A program made the translations under genes and the position numbers. A stretch of DNA of 32,528 nucleotides from JBFXEO01 sp050180015 (lineage in GTDB: Bacteria; Bacteroidota; Bacteroidia; Bacteroidales; Tenuifilaceae): NCBI GenBank assembly GCA_050180015.1, contig JBFXEO010000008.1, positions 1 to 32,528 on the forward strand, in the 5' to 3' direction. Numbering within the stretch: the first letter of the stretch is position 1; the number at the start of each line of letters is the position of its first letter. The notes under the pieces are model-generated. The model was not told the origin of the DNA, ran no database searches, and was given only the letters and a program-made list of their open reading frames with translations. Below, piece by piece: positions 14,150 to 23,473 of this stretch.

Positions 14150-15133
14150 ATGAATACATTCGGTAAAATATTCAGAATATCCATATTCGGAGAATCACAT
14201 GGTACGGCAATTGGTATAACCCTCGATGGGATTAAGCCGGGATTACCTTTGAGTATCGAAGATTTTAGTGCCGATTTGCTACGGCGTAAGTCGGGGGCCC
14301 GGGGAACCACACCCCGCCTGGAGGATGATACCCCAGAAATAGTTGCGGGATGGTTCAATGGCTATACAACAGGGGCCCCGCTAACAGTGCTATTCCGTAA
14401 TGTCAACACAAAATCAGGCGATTACGAAAGGATTAAGAACTTGTCGCGTCCGGGTCATGCCGATTTTGTTGCGAATAAAAAATTTAGTGGCTATAACGAC
14501 TATAGGGGAGGTGGCCATTTTTCGGGCAGGTTAACGTTGGCCTTAGTGGCTGCCGGAGTTATAGCAAAAAAGATTGTTGCCCCCATTGGTATTGCTGCAC
14601 GGTTAATTTCTGTTGGAGGTAGCAGCAATACCAACGAAACAATTGACAGTACGCTGGAAAAAGGGGACTCTGTGGGTGGCGTTGTGGAATGCCGTGCGAA
14701 TGGAATACCTGTTGGTTTGGGAGAACCATTTTTCGATTCGGTTGAGTCATTAATCAGCCATTTGGCCTTTTCTATTCCGGCCATTAAGGGGATTGAGTTC
14801 GGCTCGGGCTTTGCTGCTGCTGGTATGACCGGTTCCCAGCATAACGATAGGTATATCGATGCGAGCGGAAAAACCTCTACCAACAATGCGGGTGGAATTT
14901 CGGGTGGCATTACCAATGGTAACGAGCTGGTTTTCCGTGTTGCCGTAAAGCCCACCTCCAGCATTAGCCAGGCGCAGCAGACAGTAAACACTGCAACCGG
15001 CATGGTTGAATCTTTGGAAATTAAGGGTAGGCACGACGCCTGTATCGCCCTTAGGGTTCCGGTAGTGCTAGAGGCAATAACCGCAATTGCCCTGGCAGAC
15101 TTGATGCTTGTTGCAAGGGGGATATCCGGTTGA
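14150..15133 (+). CDS. aroC: Chorismate synthase
   Basis: The 327-residue FMN-dependent enzyme performs the last shared aromatic step, from EPSP to chorismate. Family signatures are ISIFGESHGTAIG near the N-terminus, RRKSGARGTTPR, the RPGHADF block (105-111), YNDYRGGGHFSGRLTLALVA (in place of the more common GGRSSARET), TGSQHNDRYI, NNAGGISGGITNG and the C-terminal RHDACIALRVPVV. It is shorter than the usual 355-390 residues and the SSARET signature is replaced by a HFSGRLT form, a recognised diverged subtype that retains the conserved His and Arg residues. The 115-bp gap before it contains no clear promoter box. Confidence 0.95.
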   Translation: MNTFGKIFRISIFGESHGTAIGITLDGIKPGLPLSIEDFSADLLRRKSGARGTTPRLEDDTPEIVAGWFNGYTTGAPLTVLFRNVNTKSGDYERIKNLSRPGHADFVANKKFSGYNDYRGGGHFSGRLTLALVAAGVIAKKIVAPIGIAARLISVGGSSNTNETIDSTLEKGDSVGGVVECRANGIPVGLGEPFFDSVESLISHLAFSIPAIKGIEFGSGFAAAGMTGSQHNDRYIDASGKTSTNNAGGISGGITNGNELVFRVAVKPTSSISQAQQTVNTATGMVESLEIKGRHDACIALRVPVVLEAITAIALADLMLVARGISG

Positions 15134-15245
15134 ACTTGAAAGGCAAAATATCATTATAACGTACACGGTGAAGATGCCAGGAGTTCGTCGAACAACCCTT
15201 CAAACTTCCGTTTAGTCTGATAGGGGCATTGGGTCAACCCGGAAA

Positions 15246-16466
15246 TTACTCATTACCTTCCAGGTAATTTTGCAGGTAAGCATAACGGGGGGTTAACACT
15301 CCGTTCTTTATTATGGTCGCCCGCTCAATTATTGCCTCGCAATCGTCGCAGAAGAACTGTGGCAGTATTTTTTCTACAAGCAGCTTCCCGAAAAACTCGC
15401 TGGCATCGCGGGGTAGTTCCCCGGGGAGGTTGTCTATGGACATTACCGTAACATTTTTTGCGTTCGAAAAAGCAGGCTCCTCCTCACCGGTGTTAGGATT
15501 AAAGTCGAAAAATGGATCCGCAATTGTTGATGCCCTTATGGTTGATGGTATGGGCCCCGGAATATCGCAGCTAACGTCGGCAATTATGGAGATTTTGAAT
15601 TCGGGCTTTGCCATATCCTCCAGGGTGAAGAAATGTGGCGAACGGAAATCCCAGTAATGGCAGGCAATCATCACATCGGCAACTTTTGTGTATGGCAGAA
15701 AAGAACTTTCGTAATCCGCAGGATTGCTCACCCAGCTATTCCATTCAAAGGGTTCATTGTTTTTCCGTTGTGCGTAATGCCACGGATCCAACCTACAGTA
15801 AACCGGGTAGCTGTATTCCTTTGTAAGGAAATCGTCGGGTGAAATCTCCTTCACCTTAGCCCGCTGAAGAATTTCCGTGGCACCACCGGCAACCCGGCCG
15901 CCACCCGTTACTATAAACTTTTGGGCTGGGAGCTGTAGTTCTTCAAGCAATATCTTAAGTTCATTGTAGTCGTGCATTTGGTTGGCAGGTTGCAATTCAC
16001 GCATTGCGGTTTTAAGGTGCAATGCTCTAATCGCGTTGTACGCACCAACTACTCCGGCCCAATGTCCAAAGGCTATTAGCCTGTTTTTATTTTTGTCGGT
16101 TAAATATTCGTAGTCAATAAGGGTATTCCTGTTGCCTGTAAATGCCTGAATTAGCGGTTGGTTGTGGGGCTGTTTTTTTGCCACATGGGCAAATATGAGG
16201 TATGTTTTGCTGGCTATTATGGTTGGGATTTTGGTCTCCTTTACGCCAATGAGTACGTCACAATCCGAAATATCTTCCTGAAGTTTTATTCCAAGATTAC
16301 CATACTCCTCGTCTTTAAAACATCTAATATTGCTAGGCTGAACAACTACCTCTACATTTTTGAAACTTTCCATTAAATCTTTAGCCTGTGCCGGAGGAAG
16401 TGCAACCCGTCTATCCGGAGGGTTTTTGGTTTCTCTTAAAATGCCAACTTTGAAATGCGTGTTCAT
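15246..16466 (-). CDS. Alanine dehydrogenase/saccharopine dehydrogenase-like NAD(P)-dependent oxidoreductase
   Basis: The 406-residue product has the two-domain AlaDH/PNT fold. Residues 1-145 open with KVGILRETKNPPDRRVALPP; candidate catalytic residues are K76 (IGVKETK) and H94 (FAHVAKK), spaced as in yeast saccharopine dehydrogenase (K77, H96). The nucleotide-binding loop is VTGGGRVAGGATEIL (186-200), and a late conserved block reads SIIADVSCDIPGPIPST. These features favour lysine-forming saccharopine dehydrogenase-like enzymes over plain alanine dehydrogenase, but the substrate is not proven. It is convergent with aroC and divergent from the PFOR gene. A near-consensus -7 box (TAGTTTCG, minus, 16509-16502) precedes it. 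The start is ATG at 16466. Confidence 0.8.
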   Translation of the reverse strand: MNTHFKVGILRETKNPPDRRVALPPAQAKDLMESFKNVEVVVQPSNIRCFKDEEYGNLGIKLQEDISDCDVLIGVKETKIPTIIASKTYLIFAHVAKKQPHNQPLIQAFTGNRNTLIDYEYLTDKNKNRLIAFGHWAGVVGAYNAIRALHLKTAMRELQPANQMHDYNELKILLEELQLPAQKFIVTGGGRVAGGATEILQRAKVKEISPDDFLTKEYSYPVYCRLDPWHYAQRKNNEPFEWNSWVSNPADYESSFLPYTKVADVMIACHYWDFRSPHFFTLEDMAKPEFKISIIADVSCDIPGPIPSTIRASTIADPFFDFNPNTGEEEPAFSNAKNVTVMSIDNLPGELPRDASEFFGKLLVEKILPQFFCDDCEAIIERATIIKNGVLTPRYAYLQNYLEGNE

Positions 16467-16776
16467 CTTTAATTTTGGTTAAGTTTTTAGGTTTGATTTT
16501 GCGAAACTAACATTTTGAAATTAATTTAAGAAAAATTGATGTTTTAAAATGCAACTTTAATTCATAAAATTAACGGATATAGCTAATTCCATGGAATAGG
16601 TTTCAATTTGTAAGAGGAGACAGGGTACGGTGTTTGCTATTTCAAACGTTTTCATTGGTTTACGTTAGAATTACGGATTCTCAAATTGCTTTAAAACATG
16701 GTAAATTTTACTGAATTGTTATAACTTTGCACGGAAAATTTAATATCCACAAACTATTATAAACTCACAAAGTAAA
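16467..16776. other. Divergent promoter region between the dehydrogenase and PFOR genes
   Basis: No gene is seen. It holds the PFOR -7 box at 16722-16730 and a one-mismatch box for the leftward gene at 16502-16509. The rest is AT-rich with no repeat or hairpin I would call. Confidence 0.5.
16722..16730 (+). promoter_or_regulatory. PFOR promoter -7 box (TAACTTTGC)
   Basis: Perfect TAnnTTTG 46 bp upstream of the start codon, so the leader is about 40 nt. No obvious TTTG at the -33 position. Confidence 0.65.
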
Positions 16777-19700
16777 ATGGCAAAGACAAAAAAATTTATT
16801 ACTTGTGATGGTAATTACGCTGCGGCGCATGTGGCCTATATGTTTAGCGAGGTTGCAGCTATTTACCCTATCACCCCTTCATCTACAATGGCCGAGTATG
16901 TTGACGAATGGGCAGCATTTGGTCGGAAAAATATTTTTGGCGATACCGTAAAGGTAGTTGAAATGCAGAGCGAAGCCGGCGCAGCAGGGGCTGTTCATGG
17001 CTCGTTGCAGGCTGGTGCCTTAACGTCAACCTTTACAGCGTCGCAGGGTTTGCTGCTGATGATACCTAACATGTACAAAATTTCCGGTGAGCTATTACCC
17101 GGCGTTTTTCATGTTTCGGCCCGTAGCATTGCAGCTCAGGCGTTATCTATTTTTGGCGATCATAGCGATGTTATGAGTACCCGTCAGTGCGGTTTTGCAA
17201 TGCTTGCAACCGGTAGCGTTCAGGAAGTTATGGACTTGGCTGGCGTTGCACATCTTTCTGCAATCAAAACAAGGCTACCATTCCTGCACTTCTTCGATGG
17301 ATTCCGTACATCGCACGAAATTCAGAAAATAGAAGTTCTGGAGAATGATGATTTGGCTTCCCTGATTGACCAGCAGGGACTTCAGGCATTCCGCGACAGG
17401 GCTCTTAACCCTGAACACCCTGTAACCCGTGGTACTGCACAAAACCCCGATATTTACTTCCAGGCACGTGAAGCAGCAAATAAATTTTACGACGTAGTTC
17501 CCGACGTGGTTGAGAGCTACATGCGGGAAATAGAAAAGTTGACGGGTCGCGAATACCACCCATTCAACTACTACGGCGACCCCAATGCCGAAAATGTAGT
17601 AATAGCCATGGGCTCTGTTACCGATACGCTGACCGAGGTTGTTGACTATTTAATGGCAAAAGGCGAAAAGGTAGGGCTGGTTTCAGTACACCTGTATCGC
17701 CCTTTCTCCGCACAGTATTTCTTCAATGCACTGCCAAAATCGGTAAAACGTATTGCCGTGCTTGATCGTACCAAGGAACCCGGGGCAAATGGCGATCCTC
17801 TTTACCTTGATGTAAAGGATTTATTCTACGGCAAGGATAAAGCCCCGCTCGTTGTTGGCGGACGTTACGGGTTAAGCTCTAAGGATACCACCCCTGCCCA
17901 AATGATTGCTGTTTTTGACAACCTAAGAATGAAGGAACCCAAAAATCAATTCACCGTTGGTATTGTGGATGATGTTACCTTCAAATCCCTCCCTGTTGGC
18001 GAAGAAATCAATTTATCACCCAGGGGTACATTTCAGGCAAAATTCTATGGGTTGGGATCCGACGGTACTGTTGGTGCCAATAAGAACTCCATTAAAATTA
18101 TTGGTGATAACACACAAAAGTATTGTCAGGCATACTTTGCCTACGACTCAAAAAAATCCGGTGGCATCACGGTTTCTCACCTAAGATTTGGCGATCAGCC
18201 AATTCATTCACCATATTTAGTAAACACCCCCGATTTTGTGGCATGTCACGTTCCCTCATACTTAGGCAAGTACGATATGCTTAGGGGATTACAGAAGGGA
18301 GGAACCTTCCTGCTTAATACCATCTGGAGCGTTGAGGAAACTAAGGAAAAACTTCCAAATTCAATTAAACGTTGCTTGGCACAGAACAACATCAACTTTT
18401 ACATTATAGACGCCACAAAAATTGCCGAGGAGATTGGGCTCGGAAACCGTACAAACACCATTATGCAAAGTGCATTCTTCAAAATAGCCAACGTTATACC
18501 CTACGATTTGGCCGTTAAGTCCATGAAGAAGGCTATTGAGAAATCGTATGGACGTAAGGGGGAAGAAATCCTGAAGATGAACTATGCTGCAGTAGATCAG
18601 GGCGGTGAAGCCATAAAGGTTACTGTTCCTGCAGATTGGGCTAAGCTGGACGCTGAAAAACAGGAGGGCATTGCTGGCGCACCAGATTTCATCAACAATG
18701 TTGTTAATCCAATTAATGCCCAAAAGGGCGATGATTTACCGGTAAGTGCTTTTGTTGACCGCGAGGATGGTACTTTCCCGGCAGGAACTACCCGCTACGA
18801 AAAACGCGGTATTGCTGTTAACGTACCCGAGTGGATACCCGATAACTGCATTCAATGTAACCAATGCTCCTACGTTTGCCCTCACGCGGCAATCCGTCCA
18901 TTCCTACTCACCGATGAGGAATTAAAGAACGCCCCCGAAGGAACCAAAACAGTAAGGGGTAACGGCGGTGTGAAGGATTATAACTTCCGTATTCAGGTAA
19001 GCGTACTCGATTGTACCGGATGCGGTAACTGCGCCGATGTATGCCCCGCCAAAACAAAGGCCCTTGAAATGAAGCCCATTGAAACACAGATGGCCGAAGC
19101 TCCACGGTTCGATTATATGCACGATAAAGTTGGATATAAGGATATTCTCGGTAAGGAAAAATCGGTTAAGAATAGCCAGTTCGCTCAACCGTTATTCGAG
19201 TTTAGCGGAGCTTGCGCTGGTTGTGGCGAAACCCCCTACATTAAGGCTATCACTCAACTTTATGGGGATAGGATGATTGTTTCCAACGCTACGGGATGCT
19301 CCTCCATTTACGGCGGTTCAGCCCCTTCAACTCCTTACTCTACAAATAATGAGGGTCGGGGACCCGCTTGGGCAAACTCCCTTTTCGAGGATAATGCCGA
19401 GTACGGTTTTGGAATTGCCACCGGTGTTGATAAAATGCGTACCCGTATAGCTGAACGGTTAACCGCTGCCCTTAACAATGGGTTCGCCGATTCCACCAAG
19501 GAGGTAATGAAGGAATGGCTTGCGGGGAAGAACAATGCCGAACAATCGAGAGTGGCTTCTGCCAAATTAATTGCTGCCCTTGAGAAAGAGGATGGTAACC
19601 TGGCCAGGGAGCTACTTGCCCTGAAGCAGTATTTTGAGAAGAAATCTGTTTGGATATTCGGGGGCGATGGTTGGGCCTACGATATCGGTTACGGCGGATT

Positions 19701-20301
19701 AGATCATGTACTTTCTACCGGCGAAGACGTGAATGTACTTGTAATGGATACCGAGGTTTATTCTAATACCGGTGGACAAGCATCAAAATCTACCCCTGTA
19801 GCCGCAGTGGCTAAGTTTGCCGCATCCGGCAAGAGGGTTCGGAAGAAAGATTTGGGGATGATGGCCATGTCCTATGGTTACGTTTACGTGGCACAGGTTG
19901 CGATGGGAGCCGATCATAACCAGTATTTCAAAGCAATCAGGGAGGCCGAAGCTTACCCCGGACCATCACTCATAATTGCCTACGCCCCATGTATTAACCA
20001 TGGTATCCGTAAGGGAATGGGATCAACCCAGAATGAAGCAAAAATGGCCGTAAAGAGTGGCTACTGGCATTTGTACCGGTACAATCCATTGCTCGAGGCC
20101 GAAGGGAAAAATCCGTTCCAGCTCGATTCAAGAGAACCGGAGTGGAACTTGTTCCAAGATTTCTTGATGGGAGAAGTCCGTTACACATCACTTCAGCTGT
20201 CATTTCCCGATCAAGCAACGGAATTATTCCAGGCAGCAGAGGAGAATGCTAAATGGCGATACAACTCCTATAAAAGGTTATCCGACACAGGAAGCAAATA
20301 G
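16777..20301 (+). CDS. nifJ: Pyruvate:ferredoxin (flavodoxin) oxidoreductase, single-chain
   Basis: The 1174-residue enzyme oxidatively decarboxylates pyruvate to acetyl-CoA and CO2, passing electrons to ferredoxin, a hallmark of anaerobic metabolism. Domain I begins with AAAHVAYMFSEVAAIYPITPSS. Two [4Fe-4S] ferredoxin-type motifs follow at about 691-702 (CIQCNQCSYVCP) and 746-757 (CTGCGNCADVCP). A third cluster is bound by CAGCGETPY (about 813) with later cysteines such as GCSS and APCINHG. The TPP site is GGDGWAYDIGYGG (962-974) with DTEVYSNTGGQASKSTP. Length fits the family (about 1170-1200). It has its own promoter box and a strong terminator, so it is a single-gene unit. Confidence 0.97.
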   Translation: MAKTKKFITCDGNYAAAHVAYMFSEVAAIYPITPSSTMAEYVDEWAAFGRKNIFGDTVKVVEMQSEAGAAGAVHGSLQAGALTSTFTASQGLLLMIPNMYKISGELLPGVFHVSARSIAAQALSIFGDHSDVMSTRQCGFAMLATGSVQEVMDLAGVAHLSAIKTRLPFLHFFDGFRTSHEIQKIEVLENDDLASLIDQQGLQAFRDRALNPEHPVTRGTAQNPDIYFQAREAANKFYDVVPDVVESYMREIEKLTGREYHPFNYYGDPNAENVVIAMGSVTDTLTEVVDYLMAKGEKVGLVSVHLYRPFSAQYFFNALPKSVKRIAVLDRTKEPGANGDPLYLDVKDLFYGKDKAPLVVGGRYGLSSKDTTPAQMIAVFDNLRMKEPKNQFTVGIVDDVTFKSLPVGEEINLSPRGTFQAKFYGLGSDGTVGANKNSIKIIGDNTQKYCQAYFAYDSKKSGGITVSHLRFGDQPIHSPYLVNTPDFVACHVPSYLGKYDMLRGLQKGGTFLLNTIWSVEETKEKLPNSIKRCLAQNNINFYIIDATKIAEEIGLGNRTNTIMQSAFFKIANVIPYDLAVKSMKKAIEKSYGRKGEEILKMNYAAVDQGGEAIKVTVPADWAKLDAEKQEGIAGAPDFINNVVNPINAQKGDDLPVSAFVDREDGTFPAGTTRYEKRGIAVNVPEWIPDNCIQCNQCSYVCPHAAIRPFLLTDEELKNAPEGTKTVRGNGGVKDYNFRIQVSVLDCTGCGNCADVCPAKTKALEMKPIETQMAEAPRFDYMHDKVGYKDILGKEKSVKNSQFAQPLFEFSGACAGCGETPYIKAITQLYGDRMIVSNATGCSSIYGGSAPSTPYSTNNEGRGPAWANSLFEDNAEYGFGIATGVDKMRTRIAERLTAALNNGFADSTKEVMKEWLAGKNNAEQSRVASAKLIAALEKEDGNLARELLALKQYFEKKSVWIFGGDGWAYDIGYGGLDHVLSTGEDVNVLVMDTEVYSNTGGQASKSTPVAAVAKFAASGKRVRKKDLGMMAMSYGYVYVAQVAMGADHNQYFKAIREAEAYPGPSLIIAYAPCINHGIRKGMGSTQNEAKMAVKSGYWHLYRYNPLLEAEGKNPFQLDSREPEWNLFQDFLMGEVRYTSLQLSFPDQATELFQAAEENAKWRYNSYKRLSDTGSK

Positions 20302-20320
20302 TTTCTGTTAACCTCAGCTT

Positions 20321-20352
20321 AAAAGGAGAGTGGCATTGGTCGCTCTCCTTTT
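20321..20352 (+). terminator. Rho-independent terminator after PFOR
   Basis: AAAAGGAGAG (20321-20330) pairs with CTCTCCTTTT (20343-20352), extended by a G-U and a G-C pair, with an 8-nt loop and a following T-run (TTTTTTT). It begins 19 bp after the stop codon. Confidence 0.9.
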
Positions 20353-20385
20353 TTTATTTAACGGCGTAATATTAAAGATATTTAT

Positions 20386-20393
20386 TACCTTAG
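20386..20393 (+). promoter_or_regulatory. Sensor kinase promoter -7 box (TACCTTAG)
   Basis: One mismatch to TAnnTTTG, 20 bp before the kinase ATG and after the PFOR terminator, so it is well placed to start the two-component transcript. Confidence 0.45.
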
Positions 20394-20413
20394 CAATAAG
20401 TTAAGCCAGAATA

Positions 20414-23398
20414 ATGAATTCTATCGGGAGAAAACCGTGGTTTGGTGCTTTGCGGTTTCAACGCTTATTCATTTTAGTACCGTTATTACTGCCTATGCTA
20501 TTGTTTGGGCAGTATCAACCCATATTTCGCCATTTAACGGTTGATGAGGGCCTTTCGGCAAGCGAAGTGTATCACGTATATCAGGATTCGTACGGATACA
20601 TCTGGTTTGCAACCAACAACGGGGTAAGCAAATTTGATGGGTATAGCTTCGAAAATTTTGATTTGGTCTCAGGGTTGGCGGATAATACCGTATTTGAAAT
20701 ATACGAGGATTACAAGCACCGGGTATGGTTTATACCTTTCTCCGGCAACCTGAGCTACTACGAGAATGGGGTAATCAATAATTATCCGTTTAACTCCAAA
20801 ATTAAACAGCATTTCCCCAATAGCCGCGGACCAATAAAAATGTCGTTTTATGTTGATAGTTTAGATAATATCTACCTGGGCTTAAAACAGTTTGGGCTAA
20901 TTACCGTTAGCCCGGAGGGTATTTATAAGCGCATGGAGGATGGGTATAGCGAGGGCGAATTGGTGATGAAGAACTTTGGGAATGGTAAGATACTAACATC
21001 CAGTTCGTTCAACGCATATACTGCCGATTTAATTTACAGCGATAACCGGCAAAATTTCCGGCTTAACTTAAACGAGTTAATGGGGACCGATTATATACCC
21101 TTATACACATTTGCTCAAAAGTCCCTGGATGGCTCAATTTTTATCTCTGTCGATTATCTTCTTCTTCAAATAAAAAACGGGAGCATTATCCGTAAGTTGT
21201 CAGGTATAAGCAAACAGATAATCTGGATGAGTATCGATGACGGCAATAACCTTTGGGTTTCGGCTTTTGAAGGCGGTGTTTACCTGTTCCCAAACTGTGA
21301 TTTGAGTAATCCCGGAATAAAATTTTTGAACGATTATCAGGTCACATCCGTGCTGAGGGATACGGAGGGATCTTACTGGTTCTCCACTTTGAACGATGGG
21401 GTTTTTTATGCACCCAATTACAGGATGAAAACATTCTCCAAGGAGAACGGACTTGCCGATAACAGGGTTAATGCAATTTTTGCCGATGATGCAAGAATTT
21501 ATGTGGGGTTTGAAATGGGTTTTGTCGATATTATTTCAGGGGAAAATATAAGCCACCAATCGTTTAGAAAGCTAACCAGCACTACTTATGTCCGTTCAAT
21601 TTTCGGCGATACTCTTTCGAACAGGGTTTGGGTATGCACTTTTAGCGAATTAGGGTACTTCCTCGAGCATCGCTACCACAAGATAAAAGTTGATAACAGC
21701 CTAATTTACCCAAGGAAAATTATTAGAAGCAGTAAAGGCGGATACTGGGTTGGAACGGCCAAAGGATTGCGGAAAATCGATAATGATAAGGTAACCTACG
21801 ACTCCCAGTCTAAGGATGGATTCAGTGGCATGGTGTTTAGTTTGGTGGAAGATAGCCGTGGTGCTGTTTGGTTAAGCACCATAAATGGACTATGGAAGTA
21901 TTCCAACGGCATCTATCAGTACATTGGAGATCAGGATGTGCTGCTGACCAGGCTCAGCCATAGCATGTTCTTCAATCCGGTTGACTCCTCGCTATGGATT
22001 GGTACCAATGGGGCGGGTATTGTGATATACTCAAAGTATGGCGAGGTGAGTCAGATTTCCGTTAATGACGGTTTGATATCGAACTCTATTCATCACCTGC
22101 ACTACTCCGACAGCTCCGTTTGGGTGGCTACGCGCCAGGGTTTATCCCTCATTGCATACCCTGGGAGCATTAAAAATATAATGAATTTTACTATTGATGA
22201 TGGCCTGCCAAGCAATGAAATAACATCGGTTTACACCCGGGGATCGTATGTTTACGTGGGTACCAATAAGGGCTTAGCGGTTATAGATTTTAACCATTTG
22301 ACCCGGAATGCAACACCACCCGCCGTGCTAGTTACCAAGCTGGTGGTTGATGGCGCTAACATCCCACTTAACGATTCCACCATTACTTTGGGTTACTCCC
22401 GGAATACTCTTGACATATCGTATGTTGGGCTGGCGTACAAGAATATGGGGAGAATCCCCTATCGGCATAGGATGGTTGGCTTGGATACAAACTGGGTTTA
22501 CACCAAATCTACAAATTGTTTATACAGCGGACTAAATTCGGGTAAATATACTTTTCAGGTTCAGGCTCGTAACTCAAATGGGGTATGGAGCTCTGCGCCC
22601 GCAGCAGTAAACTTTGTCATTAACCCTCCATTCTGGGAGCGGGCATGGTTCATCGTTTTAATTACTTTAGTTTTTGCGGGCTTCCTGTACTTAGTCTATT
22701 TAAACAGGATCAGGGAAATTAACAAGCGCAATGAATTGTTGAGTAACATTAACCTGTATAAGCAGCAGTCGCTCCGCCAGCAAATGAACCCTCATTTCAT
22801 ATTCAACACCCTTAACTCCATACAGTACTACATTCTTGAACGCGATACAATTAGTTCGCATAAGTACCTTACCAAGTTTGCACGGTTAATGCGAATGACG
22901 CTTGATAATTCCCAGTCATCCACCATACCACTGAGGGATGAAATAGATGCACTGCGCCTTTACCTTGAATTGGAGGCCCTGAGACTGGAAGGTAAGTTTG
23001 TTTACACCATCGATTATGGCGATAACGAGGCTATACTTGATGTTAAAATCCCAACACTCCTCATCCAACCTTTTGTGGAGAATGCCATTTGGCACGGTAT
23101 CATGCTAAAGTCCGATAAGAGTGGATATGTAAATGTAGATATTAAAGATTTTGGCGATAGAATACTTTGTACCATTGAAGATAATGGGGTTGGCCGCGAA
23201 GAGGCAAAAAAACTCCAGGAAAACCGGGCACATAAGTCAAGGGGATTTTTAATTACGCAGCAGCGTATAGACCTGCTTAACTCCATGTATAGGGATAAGT
23301 TTGACATTAAAATTACCGATTTGTACGATAACCTGGGAGCCCCTTCGGGTACTCTGGTTAGCATTACAATTCCCAAGGCGTTGGAGTTCAATGGCTGA
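20414..23398 (+). CDS. LytS/YehU-type sensor histidine kinase with periplasmic two-component-regulator propeller
   Basis: The 994-residue protein begins with a signal/anchor segment (FILVPLLLPMLLFG). A periplasmic beta-propeller follows with repeated W-[FVIL]-x-T-x-x-G blades: GYIWFATNNGVSKFDG, NLWVSAFEGG, GSYWFSTLNDG, GGYWVGTAKGL, AVWLSTINGLW and SLWIGTNGAG. Then come a Y_Y_Y domain (about 655-730) and one membrane helix (about 745-765, AWFIVLITLVFAGFLYLVYL). The cytoplasmic kinase has the LytS-type phospho-acceptor QQMNPHFIFNTLNSIQYY (His at 794) and an ATPase domain with LLIQPFVENAIWHG and IEDNGVG. There is no linked response-regulator domain. The partner LytTR regulator lies 75 bp downstream. 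The ligand is not evident. Confidence 0.92.
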   Translation: MNSIGRKPWFGALRFQRLFILVPLLLPMLLFGQYQPIFRHLTVDEGLSASEVYHVYQDSYGYIWFATNNGVSKFDGYSFENFDLVSGLADNTVFEIYEDYKHRVWFIPFSGNLSYYENGVINNYPFNSKIKQHFPNSRGPIKMSFYVDSLDNIYLGLKQFGLITVSPEGIYKRMEDGYSEGELVMKNFGNGKILTSSSFNAYTADLIYSDNRQNFRLNLNELMGTDYIPLYTFAQKSLDGSIFISVDYLLLQIKNGSIIRKLSGISKQIIWMSIDDGNNLWVSAFEGGVYLFPNCDLSNPGIKFLNDYQVTSVLRDTEGSYWFSTLNDGVFYAPNYRMKTFSKENGLADNRVNAIFADDARIYVGFEMGFVDIISGENISHQSFRKLTSTTYVRSIFGDTLSNRVWVCTFSELGYFLEHRYHKIKVDNSLIYPRKIIRSSKGGYWVGTAKGLRKIDNDKVTYDSQSKDGFSGMVFSLVEDSRGAVWLSTINGLWKYSNGIYQYIGDQDVLLTRLSHSMFFNPVDSSLWIGTNGAGIVIYSKYGEVSQISVNDGLISNSIHHLHYSDSSVWVATRQGLSLIAYPGSIKNIMNFTIDDGLPSNEITSVYTRGSYVYVGTNKGLAVIDFNHLTRNATPPAVLVTKLVVDGANIPLNDSTITLGYSRNTLDISYVGLAYKNMGRIPYRHRMVGLDTNWVYTKSTNCLYSGLNSGKYTFQVQARNSNGVWSSAPAAVNFVINPPFWERAWFIVLITLVFAGFLYLVYLNRIREINKRNELLSNINLYKQQSLRQQMNPHFIFNTLNSIQYYILERDTISSHKYLTKFARLMRMTLDNSQSSTIPLRDEIDALRLYLELEALRLEGKFVYTIDYGDNEAILDVKIPTLLIQPFVENAIWHGIMLKSDKSGYVNVDIKDFGDRILCTIEDNGVGREEAKKLQENRAHKSRGFLITQQRIDLLNSMYRDKFDIKITDLYDNLGAPSGTLVSITIPKALEFNG

Positions 23399-23447
23399 TA
23401 TAAAATACCTGCCCCAAGCCTGTCAATCCGTCATCGAATATTTTTGC

Positions 23448-23456
23448 TAACTTTGC
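23448..23456 (+). promoter_or_regulatory. Response regulator promoter -7 box (TAACTTTGC)
   Basis: Perfect TAnnTTTG lying only 17 bp before the response-regulator ATG, in the 75-bp gap after the kinase gene. The transcript would have a very short leader. Confidence 0.55.
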
Positions 23457-23473
23457 AGCCAAAATAGCACCCT

